From positions 193,345 through 218,122 of the forward strand of contig NW_019091444.1 in assembly GCF_001949145.1 (NCBI RefSeq): a stretch of 24,778 nt of DNA, read 5' to 3'. The position numbers and the translations under genes are program-made. The DNA comes from Acanthaster planci (taxonomy: Eukaryota; Echinodermata; Asteroidea; Valvatida; Acanthasteridae). The notes below the pieces were generated by a model. The model saw only the letters and a list, made by a program, of their open reading frames with translations, was not told the origin of the DNA and did no database searches. Within the stretch, counting starts at the first letter, position 1. Each line of letters starts with the position of its first letter. Shown here piece by piece: positions 11,862 through 20,257 of this stretch.

Positions 11862-11899
11862 GAGAAGATCACGAAGATCACAACAGAGAAGATCACGAA
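11862..11899 (+). repeat. Short tandem duplication, period 24
   Basis: GAGAAGATCACGAA occurs at 11862-11875 and again at 11886-11899, with a partial copy GAAGATCAC between them. This is a minor local tandem duplication with no evident function. Confidence 0.7.
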
Positions 11900-13140
11900 A
11901 CAAGGAAACTATACGATCGAACATTTTGACTTGTGGTGCACACATTTACAGCCCTTAGCCATAATGCTCAGACATGCATGATCTTTTTTGTATTTTGGTT
12001 AAGCCTCCTCGACTAAGCTTCGTCGTAAAATGAACATACCTCTAATGGTCTTCTTTATGAAATCGGCAAACCCCGAAACTCGCACACTCGTTTGAAAAGT
12101 GCATCTTGTCCAACTTTTGTTCGCCTGCCTGACCAATTCCCCGGCGACAGACGAAAGCGATGTCCCCCTGAGGCTGTGGAATTGTGCTCGCGCGGGAATG
12201 GCAATTTCTGGCGAGGCCGGATAGAAGCTTGGGGTGCAAAATCCATCCTCTGAGCCCCTTGCCATTGCCGTAAGCCGCGCTTGTTTTGAAAGAGTTTTCA
12301 GACATCCTTACAAAATCAGTGCATTTCGGAAATGTTCTACCCCGAAATCGCTTTCCTGAAAGCAGGTGAAAAACACTACACACTTATATATAGTTGACCT
12401 TTATGTGAAGAAAAAAATTAACAGTCTTCCGTGTAATACATCTGTTCAGAACAGTCCAGTTTTTAGACAATTTCCCTGAAGAGGTAAGACTCCGTCCGAT
12501 CGCACCACAACATCAGACGCCTTCTGGCGGCTTGTTTGTGCATACTTTATTATTAGTTGCCTGATTTGTACGTCTTTGGAGGATGGGGAGAATTTTGCAG
12601 GATGTGGGAAGAAGTCCTGACGAATCGGTCCGATGTTGATCGAAAGCCGAATAGTTCAGAGAACTGCCTTGTCTTGCGGTCGATGAACACGGTCATCGGG
12701 GAAAATAACACCACCGTAATCCTATCGTCCCAGATTTGCGCGTCCCACGTCAATTTTCGTTTATTATACAAATAATGAATGTCTCACATTCGCCTTATGG
12801 AATGGAACATTTCATTTGTCACCTCATGTAATTCTTACCGCTTGACGAATGTGAAACAGTCATTATTTTGTTTTATACACTATACCCACATAAATCCAGC
12901 GCCGTTCCTTTTCTGTATACAAACGGTGATCGCGTATTTGCGTCTGCCACTTGCAAAACCGATTCGTGTATGTCCGAAGTGCCACCCACTAGCAATACCG
13001 TGCACTGTTAGACTAGTTCCCGTCCCTACATTAGTTGCCTCTTTCTTACAGGGAAACGAAATAATTATGTGAAATGGGGTGGAAAGCAGGCAAGTGTTAA
13101 TAGACTTCTATTCACCGTGTTCCGTGAAATAGAACGAATC
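11900..13140. other. Intron 1: no recognisable gene
   Basis: Minus-strand open frames around 11999-12383 overlap each other in several frames and show no recognisable domain. The plus and minus frames at 12553-12775 mirror each other. I see no repeat or RNA gene. Confidence 0.55.
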
Positions 13141-13149
13141 ATTCAATGG

Positions 13150-13241
13150 CACGTGACCAACGAGCCACCAATCGCGTTCGCGCGATTTTACCGCTTATAA
13201 ATTACTGCTGTTTTCTGTTTAATCACCCGTACACTCGAGTG
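13150..13241 (+). promoter_or_regulatory. Cluster of promoter-like motifs inside intron 1
   Basis: Within 92 bp there are: an E-box CACGTGAC (13150-13157), an ACCAATC CCAAT-type box (about 13168-13174), a 7-bp hairpin AATCGCG-TTCG-CGCGATT (13170-13187), a TATAAAT (13196-13202) and the perfect palindrome CACTCGAGTG (13232-13241) about 30 bp downstream of the TATA. The order and spacing resemble a small core promoter. No open frame or transcript evidence follows it, so function is speculative. Confidence 0.25.
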
Positions 13242-14219
13242 AGTGTTTTTCATCCGATTATGCCATATCTTGATACCATTTAGGACAAAGCTGCCCCAGA
13301 GAAATCATTTCTGTAACCGTCAAAGCTGATGTCCCCTCTTAATTGTACAGGGCAAGTCAATTTCAATAAATGAATATTCAAATATTCCTCTGTCCATTTC
13401 GGTAATCGTGTATTCGTGAATTCGGTTATACCAGTAATTAATTTCTGCATTCAGCTGCCTGTAAGGTTTACTCCTAACTTCTTTATCAATGTTATTAGAA
13501 TGCAATGTTGTAACAAAGTACTTGAGTTTTCCCGGAATTATGTATTGTTTGTATTAATTTCCACCTCCCAATGACACATTTTGAAAATAAATATTGGAAA
13601 ATTCTATTAAAAGTTGAATATCCAAATATTCGAATTAATCGGCACGGTCCAACTTACTGTCAAGTTTGACCGTTGCTCTAAATAAAGAGAGAAAAAAATG
13701 AGTAGAAAAAACGGGTTTTGAGACGATTGGCTCATCCTGCAATTTTACACTTTATTGACTGAATTCGAGCTTACTCGTCAACACGCGGCAGTTGGGAGAC
13801 TTGAACACTGCCACTGATGTTACCCTATTGAGGAATGTCCTCCAGTATTGGCCTTTATTGGACGGGGCTATGGCGCAATTGGACTGTTGTCACCGAACGT
13901 AGTTTGCTCCTTGTGCGGGGAATATACTTCTGCCTTAATTTGAGTTCGTTGACTCGGTGCTGTTGTGACATGCTATATCTCGCCGCTGTAGAATTTCCCT
14001 GAAAGCGTCATTTATAGCTAAGGCAGCATATAGGATTTGGAGCTACTTTTCACCATATTTTCCTGTTGTTTGTGCCAAGGACTTATTTTGCAGTGTGTGT
14101 GAATGTATTGGTGATTTTTGTAAGGCATGCTGGAGGCACGCTCGGCTAAGGGAAGGCACGTCTCTGGAAAACATTGAAATCTAATAGCTTGATCTTCAAA
14201 GTAATTTGGAAAAAATTAA

Positions 14220-14400
14220 AATACGGCCGTTGCACAATAGTGCACCAACAAGAGTTTGTAACGTGTTGACCAATCACAGTGAGCGAAATTTGTCGACCCA
14301 ATGTGTGTTTGGAAATGGTCGACAAATTTTGCGCGTTATGACTGGCCAACGCGTTGCAAACTCTTGGTGACGCACTATTGTGAATCTTCAGTATTGGGGC
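14220..14400. mobile_element. Hairpin MITE-like element, copy B (complete, diverged arms)
   Basis: Inverted arms 14233-14298 and 14317-14382 run from CACAATAGTGC inward to GTCGACC around an 18-nt loop. About 80% of arm positions match, and weaker similarity extends outward to GTATT-like ends. The core words TTTGCAACGCGTTGGCC and AAATTTGTCGACC are shared with copies at 11.25 and 21.1 kb. No coding capacity is present. The structure fits a non-autonomous hairpin DNA element. The superfamily is unknown to me, and I cannot identify a target-site duplication with confidence. Confidence 0.8.
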
Positions 14401-14401
14401 A

Positions 14402-15540
14402 TTCTCCATTGTTGTAACAATCAGCTTCAGGAGAGGATGTTGTTGCAACCTCGCAACTGTCGATCGTTACTGCTGCTTTTGTGAGAGGCATGTTTTGTCC
14501 AAGATAGTACAAACGAAGTCAACCTTTGCTTTAATGTGCATTACTAAAGAAGTTAAAATTATTTTTCTGCTTTACCATTAGCATTTATCATTTACGTTTG
14601 TGTTAGTTAGTTTTCAGTTAATAATAATGCGTTCGTCGAATTAGGAGAGGGGTCTCGTCGCCGTGTAGTCTCTGCCGATCGCTGGGGACATCAATCGTGA
14701 CTGCCCGGGTCTGTTTTACCCACGAGTCAATGAGTTGCGATGAAGATGCAGCATTACGGGGTGGCTTGGAAATGCGGTTACTTGGGGGCGAATGGTGTAC
14801 TGCAGAACTGGAGCTGAAGATGAGAGGGACGGAAAAACCGTCTGGTACATTGCACTGTTTCAGTGCGCTGTCCGATCGAGTTACGCCCCACTGTCGGCTG
14901 AGGCCTCCTTCCAGCGTACGATTCTTTTTACTCAATACTCTTGGGAATCCCGACTTGAGTAAAGGCTATAATTATGGCTGTGGGGGATTTTGTCAAAGGG
15001 AAGCAAAGTCTGACATATCAATAGCTTCCACGAGGCATAGAGATTAGTCTCTTCTCAAGAACCATTTTCCCATAAAAAAGGTATACCGTGTATCCCCAGA
15101 CAGTTACGTAATAACAAAACACTCTTCCAGCCTTTCAAATTATGGCACAGCATGGCCTGAACACGTGGTCCAGTAGAGCGTGCGCACATCGGTTCGGACG
15201 GCGCGCGTATCGCACGCAGCACCCGCCCACCTTTAACCAATGATCAACAAAAGGCCGTTGATCCTCAAACATCTCCGTTTGTATAGGACATCTGTTCAAA
15301 AGTACAAGAAAATTGTACCACCTACGTTTGACGTCAGCGCACCTGAACGTGTGCACAGGACAGAAGTGAAGCTCACGCTAAATGTTTACCTACCCTTTCA
15401 CTCCACTGGAAGAAATAAGCCTGTGATGTTGACATTCCAGCGGATTTTATGGTTCATCAACGCCTGTCGGCTATTAATGACAACATAATTGACAAATATC
15501 TCTTCATGACCTTGAACCAAAGGCTTTGGGAAGTGATTTC
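14402..15540. other. Intron 1: no recognisable gene (two overlapping long open frames noted)
   Basis: A plus-strand frame (14697-15047) and a minus-strand frame (14618-14935) mirror each other across a GC-richer patch. Neither shows a domain I recognise, a convincing start context or exon-like borders. I do not call either a gene. Confidence 0.5.
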
Positions 15541-15544
15541 CGAA

Positions 15545-15655
15545 AATGATAACTATTTAATAATAATTATAAATAAATTACTATACTATAAACTATAAAT
15601 ATACAATAGAACAAAATAAATTATTATAAATTACTAATAAATTTAAACGATAAAG
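15545..15655. repeat. A/T-rich low-complexity island
   Basis: About 110 bp built almost entirely of A and T in ATAAAT/TAATAA-like words, far more A/T-rich than its surroundings. This is low-complexity sequence with no sign of a gene. It could act as an unwinding or matrix-attachment element, but nothing here shows that. Confidence 0.75.
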
Positions 15656-15659
15656 GATA

Positions 15660-17400
15660 AGTACTTCTGAAGAAAGTCTATGAATAATTGAGTTTAGATC
15701 TCTGACGGCCCCTGTTTCTAAGGCCAATCAAGACAAACTCGACCCATCGAATTTGCCGTGTGGAATTTAAAGGGAAGTTGTCAAAATGAGCAGTAAGGAA
15801 AATACCATTGTGCCAGTTCGACAACCTGTCCTGGGGCTCTAGCCTTATATTAGCACATTGCGGGTTATATCTCAATTTCGCCAGTGTCTTTGAATCTTCG
15901 GTACTACACAGAAGCCATGCTTCTTGCACTTTGTATAAATAGATGGCTGCTAGGTTTCTCCGACGAGCCTATATGCTCGCCACTCCATTAATTATCGGAT
16001 GCTGTTTTTATGGAATTATGTTGTTAGTTGTGTTATTGTATTCTGTGGCTGGAGTGACGGAGCGCTGAGGTGTCGGATGACAGGAAAATATTTGATACCA
16101 TAAATACCCGCGCGGCGTGACAACCGAGTTTGACAAGCCACACTCGTTTTTCCTCTTCCTCTTCTTCTTTTGATGTCTCATAAGCTTAAAAGGTTTTACC
16201 AGAGGGGGCCCATGTGGATGGTGTGTTTGGAGAAGACGTGTTTAAGTGCTCCAGAATCCCTGCCGTTGTCATTTGGGTCGGTAGGCCAGACTTTAATGTG
16301 ACGGTGCCGATTATTTGTGTTCACCCGTGCGGCGCGCCCGGAGACGTCGGGGACACACACCATCAAGTCCACTTCGCTGGGCCGACGTCACGACCGGGAC
16401 TGAAATTGACGGGAGACGCCATTGTATGTGAGAATATTGTGCTCTGTTTGCCGCTTTGCACCCCCTCCCGTCCAACAAGATTAACTTCAGCACAGTTGTC
16501 CCTACAACTTGACATCCACACGCACATGGATTGAACTTAAAGAAGACCACTGCAACATGTTTTCAGTGTAGAGTTTATTTCACTAAGAGTTTGTGCCGGC
16601 AACGGGTTGTAAAGATGAAAAGTACGAACATTTTCAAGCCTGGAATTTCAAAACGTTTGTAGAAATCTGTGGACACGACGGGAGGACGGAAAGTATTCGA
16701 CATCACTTGGCAATGTTTTTAATAAAGATTAACGCAGAAATGCGCGCACATTGCATGGATATACAATGTACCAAATGTGCACAATACATATTTCGGTTAA
16801 ATACACGTCATTTTCCAGGCGGGTATGTAATGATGTTACATTAAGTTTACGTTTTGGAGGCTCTCGGTTCTTTTGGTTGCAGTTGGTCCTCTTAAACGCT
16901 AATTTTACTTCTATGAACAGTGTTGTTGACTGAAGGACCGTACAGTCAGTTTTTCCTGATCAAAACGTAAGGAGGACATTTACGCAAACGGTTAGCAGAA
17001 CAAAATATCTTGTTCACTTACTGGATGTGTAAATATCGTCGCTTGTAAACATCCTCTGCACTCTGCACCTTCGATTTTGATCTACAAACGAGACTGCCCA
17101 GTCTGATCTCCTCCATGCCATCGGCAATTGAGTACTTTTACATGCTGCCACCAAGCGGCTAAATACAATCCACCATGTTAGATTGTTAACCAAACCAGTT
17201 GTTTCCGAGAGCAACTTTTTGTTTATCAAGTTCTCTGCCAAGTATTGGCCATTTATGTCGCCCGTTGGCCGTATTAACCTATTAAGGAGTCACTGGACGA
17301 CACGTACGCGTGAAGATCAGGAATTTGAAATTGGGAGCCCTGATCTCTTTCATAAATAGTGTCAAATCCTCTCTTACGTTATCACGGTGCACAAGCTGAT
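15660..17400. other. Intron 1: no recognisable gene
   Basis: Short open frames only (for example 16214-16534), with no recognisable domain. No repeats were noticed. Confidence 0.55.
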
Positions 17401-17760
17401 TGTCTAGACGCCGTCTGCTCGAGACCGGAGTAGGGAGGTGTGCGCACACGTGCGAGGCGAGGATGAGACTAAACGCGGTATGTGAGCGTCACTGTTGGCT
17501 GCTCAGCTGAGGGACGAATTAGCAGGGGACGGGAGCCAGGATTCCGGCAGGATTGCAGCAATCAGCGGGCCGCTTGGGGCGAGCCGGCTGCTGGCATTAA
17601 GACCGGGTAGGGTGTTTACCCCGTGACTTAGGCGCGCGAGCGTGTTTACACGGTCAACACAATTCAATCAATTCCTGAGCGGGAAACATGCTCCCCTTTA
17701 ATGACTTTCCTCGTCATTTCCCCCCCCTCTTTCATCTGGCCGGGGCTTGGCTTTGCGAGG
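17400..17760. promoter_or_regulatory. GC-rich stretch with paired forkhead-type motifs
   Basis: This stretch is richer in GC and CpG than its flanks and lacks an open frame. GTGTTTAC occurs twice, at 17612-17619 and 17642-17649, exactly 30 bp apart, each followed by a CCGTGA/ACGGTCA-like half-site. GTGTTTAC fits the forkhead (FOX) core TGTTTAC. It is a reasonable candidate intronic enhancer, but this is inference from composition and two motifs. Confidence 0.25.
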
Positions 17761-18239
17761 GGAAGTGTTTGGATAATGCTCAGTTTCCTCTCAATGAACT
17801 GGAAGATTTTCCTTCTTAAGAACCTGTGTGTGTAAGTTTAATTCGCCTCGGTGCGACAGACATTTGCCCGGCGCCCGTAGGTCGTGTTGCATAAAAATGT
17901 TCCACTCTTACCCCCTTTGCTATCATCGTAACATTTCTCTGGAGGGCGTAAAAGGAGCTTACAGCCGGTTTTATTAAAGCCGTGCGTAAACACTTCCTGG
18001 TTGTGTGCACCCAAAGCTGCCATTAACGCTGGTTAACGACATTCTCAGAACAGTCCAACGGAATTCGGTTTGGTTGGATGGGAAACGGTGTCATTGGCCT
18101 ATTTATGTTTCAGGTAATCTAGGCCTTCAAATCTCACTGGGAGAGGTTTATCTGGTCCGAGCGGAACAAAAGAGGGCGGGTTTTTTGGTACTCACCGCAT
18201 AGGCGCGCCATGAGGCGCGCGAGTATAATGTGCGTTTGA

Positions 18240-18282
18240 CGAGGAGCACGCTGAGTACGCGTAACTAATTTACGCGTCCTCG
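18240..18282. other. Small hairpin with ACGCGTAA arms
   Basis: ACGCGTAA (18257-18264) and TTACGCGT (18270-18277) are perfect 8-bp arms around a 5-nt loop. An outer pair CGAGGA (18240-18245) and TCCTCG (18277-18282) could extend it with an unpaired bulge. ACGCGT is also an MluI-type cell-cycle box core. No function can be shown. Confidence 0.35.
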
Positions 18283-18589
18283 AACAAGAAACCCGTATCA
18301 AGAACAAGCCGCCCGAACTCGACCTTTGCGTACACGCAGAACACGTGCAAGAACCCGCTTGTAACCACCTGTCGTTTTTTTCACCGATTGGGGTGCACTT
18401 CAGCTCGCTGTTTGTCGAGAGCCCGTCAAGTAGCCGGTCTTAAAGGGTTGATAAAGCACCGGCTGGCTGTGCGCCATCTGACTTTGCGAATCAAAGGTAT
18501 TAATGAACGAGAATGATTACGACTGAGAGATGAACGCTGATAATGTCCCTTGCATCATCAGCGTCCACACACTAAAACCCAACGCCCAT

Positions 18590-18840
18590 TATAAACGTGT
18601 CTTTGCGTTAACATTAAACCATGTAACCGTTTAAAATTTAACACCTTTTTAAAAAAGAAAATTTGGTGTTGAGAAAGTGTTAACGACCCGATAAACATGT
18701 TTTGGTGTCTTATCAACACCCAAAGTGTCTGAATATATCATTAACGCGTCAACACATATTTGTCTACGAAATAAACACCACATCGTGTTTAGTTTGGTAT
18801 TATTAACAGCACACCACGTTCATAAAGTGTTAGCAATACA
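18590..18840. repeat. GTGTT/AACAC-rich MITE-like patch
   Basis: About 250 bp are dense in GTGTT and AACAC words in both orientations, such as TTTAACACC, GGTGTTGAG, AGTGTTAAC, ATCAACACCC, GTCAACAC, AAACACCAC and AAGTGTTAG. Many pair with one another as short inverted repeats, for example TTGGTGT with ACACC around 18702-18720. It looks like a decayed non-autonomous element with internal sub-repeats, similar in wording to the small inverted repeat at 7.18 kb. No transposase is present. Confidence 0.45.
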
Positions 18841-19370
18841 GTGCCTCTCCCTGTCCGGTCCGAATCGAACGGTTAAGACCGGCCCAGCGCATAGTTTCCC
18901 CTTTATTATGGGGTCTCTTCAGCGAATCATACATTCTGGAGTCACAAACCTTTTTCCATGACTGTTAGTTAAAAAAACCTCCATTTTTTTCACTGTTTTT
19001 CACACAAATCACGGTCATGGTTAGATAAACTCTGAAAGATCCTCACCCTATCACGGCCCGTGCGAGTTTAGTTCTTTCTCTTAAACCTGGCTTTGCAGTG
19101 ACAGATGCAAATGAAACTTCGTATGCATATAGGTGCGCGCGCACGCTTGTTTATCAACGGCCAGTATTTTACAGTATGGCTGCTTGTATCAAAGCGCCTG
19201 TATACAACGAACAATCCGAGTTGCTCAAATGTGTGTATTGTACATGCGACCTCAGCAGCCATAAAGGCGCTTGATAGGCATGGTTGCGTTGTATGTTCAC
19301 GAGACACATTACTTCCGATTTCTATCAGCGTTGCCATTTTAAACCTGCCACCAATAACAGTACCAGACAC

Positions 19371-19549
19371 AAACCAAACCAAACCCAAACCAAAAACCAA
19401 ATCCAAACCCAAACCAAACCAAGCCCCAACCAAACCAAACCAAACCAAACCCAAACCAAACCAAACCCCAACCACACCAAACCAAACCCCAACCAAACCC
19501 AAACCAAACTAAACCAAACCCAAACCAAACCCCAACCAAACCAAACCAA
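19371..19549 (+). repeat. CCAAAC-type simple satellite just upstream of exon 2
   Basis: About 180 bp of degenerate AACCAAAC / CCCAAAC / CCCCAACC units occur with no G on the plus strand apart from one AAGCC and the very end. The minus strand is the G-rich complement (GGTTTG, GGGG). It ends 95 bp before exon 2, so it is transcribed in the pre-mRNA as a C/A-only tract. It generates spurious open frames rich in Asn-Gln-Thr-Lys-Pro on one strand and Trp-Gly-Leu-Val-Phe on the other; these are not genes. Confidence 0.95.
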
Positions 19550-19644
19550 GTAACTAATCCAGTACTAACATAAATGCATTGACCAACCAATAGTTCAGCT
19601 ACACTAGCTATTCAATAAGGTGCATTTTTGGTTGTAATTGTCAG

Positions 19645-19780
19645 GTGACGGCCCAAGCAACTTGTGCTACACTGACAGCAATGAGCATCGACCGTTACTA
19701 CGCCATCACCGACCCGCTCAAATCACTCAAGACTCGGACGCCGAGAATCGCGATTGTCGTCAGTGTTGCTATCTGGACTT
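19645..19780 (+). CDS. Kisspeptin-receptor-like class A GPCR, coding exon 2 (residues 114-158 plus first base of 159)
   Basis: This 136-nt exon encodes most of TM3, the second intracellular loop and most of TM4. The TM3 string [11 protein letters not shown] followed by D129-R130-Y131 is the strongest family marker: vertebrate kisspeptin receptors carry the same [11 protein letters not shown] before DR, while galanin and allatostatin-A receptors differ there. Here DRY is complete, whereas mammalian KISS1R has DRW. The second loop holds P137-L138 and R144-T-P-R. TM4 (about 146-168) has W157 (W4.50). Acceptor TTGTCAG is at 19638-19644; donor GTAAGT is at 19781, leaving phase 1. The exon is too short to be seen as a long open frame and was found by splice logic. 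At 136 nt its skipping would shift the frame. Confidence 0.92.
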
Positions 19781-20257
19781 GTAAGTGGAAATACTGTGGA
19801 TATTAAAGGGTATCCACAAAATGTTGTGACGAAAGTTGATTTACGAATACAGAGATAAGTCTCTACCAGTTGGAAAGATTGTTGAAGTAAACAAAGTTGG
19901 ATGTTGTCGGGGTAGAACAACACTCCAAACACATTTTGGTGCCTTGTGAACTTTCAGTTCAAACTCTAAAGTATTCGAAGGAAAAAAAACGAAGAAAAAA
20001 AAGGTCCAAAAACGTTTAGTGGCAGTCAAGGGAAACAGACGTGTCTGTTTCCCTTGACTGCCACTAAACGTTTTTGGACTTGAGATGCAGTCTGTTTAAC
20101 CCTCAACGACAAATTTAAGCTCTCCAAGTGAATTACAGCGCCACCTGAGGCTGATTTGTTAAATCTTTACATAACTGAACAAATCATCAACACATCGTAC
20201 TCCACTAATCCGCATCATTTCCCATATTTTGTTTGGTCTATACTTTTATCTATGCAG
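19781..20257 (+). other. Intron 2 of the receptor gene (477 nt, phase 1)
   Basis: The donor is GTAAGT at 19781-19786. The acceptor is a pyrimidine-rich run ending TATGCAG at 20251-20257. The T left over from exon 2 joins GG of exon 3 to make TGG (W159), giving a smooth TM4 sequence across the join. The intron carries A-rich runs and a perfect 37-bp palindrome. Confidence 0.9.
20004..20079. repeat. Perfect 37-bp inverted repeat with a 2-nt loop
   Basis: Positions 20004-20040 and 20043-20079 are exact reverse complements over all 37 bases, separated only by GT. The arm begins GTCCAAAAACG and ends GAAACAGAC. A poly-A-rich run lies just before the left arm. Such exact symmetry is either very recent (a palindromic duplication or foldback insertion) or an artefact of sequencing or assembly. 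In the pre-mRNA it would form a very stable hairpin within intron 2. The near-absent loop is unlike an ordinary microRNA precursor. Confidence 0.95.

Larger units (their letters stand above)
687..19644 (+). other. Intron 1 of the receptor gene (about 19 kb)
   Basis: The donor is GTAAGT at 687-692. The acceptor is the T-rich run ending TTGTCAG at 19638-19644. Joining 686 to 19645 gives a continuous frame that runs smoothly through TM3, which supports both sites. The intron interrupts TM3 in phase 0. It is about forty times longer than intron 2. I could recognise no coding sequence inside it. The repeats and structured motifs it carries are listed separately. Confidence 0.9.

Noticed and set aside
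11999-12383. Three nested minus-strand open frames up to 113 codons
   Set aside because: Several frames open together indicates composition rather than coding; no family recognised.
1645-13690. AATAAA hexamers within intron 1 (near 1650, 13586 and 13680)
   Set aside because: They are single hexamers inside a spliced intron with no associated gene end; expected by chance in A/T-rich sequence.
14618-15047. Opposing open frames of 105 and 116 codons
   Set aside because: They mirror each other in a GC-richer patch. There is no recognisable domain, exon border or codon signature. Kept only as a note on the region.
19068-19590. Long overlapping open frames on both strands (Trp/Gly/Leu/Val-rich on minus, Asn-Gln-Thr-Lys-Pro-rich on plus)
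   Set aside because: They are produced by the CCAAAC-type satellite, which lacks stops in several frames. No start context, splice borders or domains support them.
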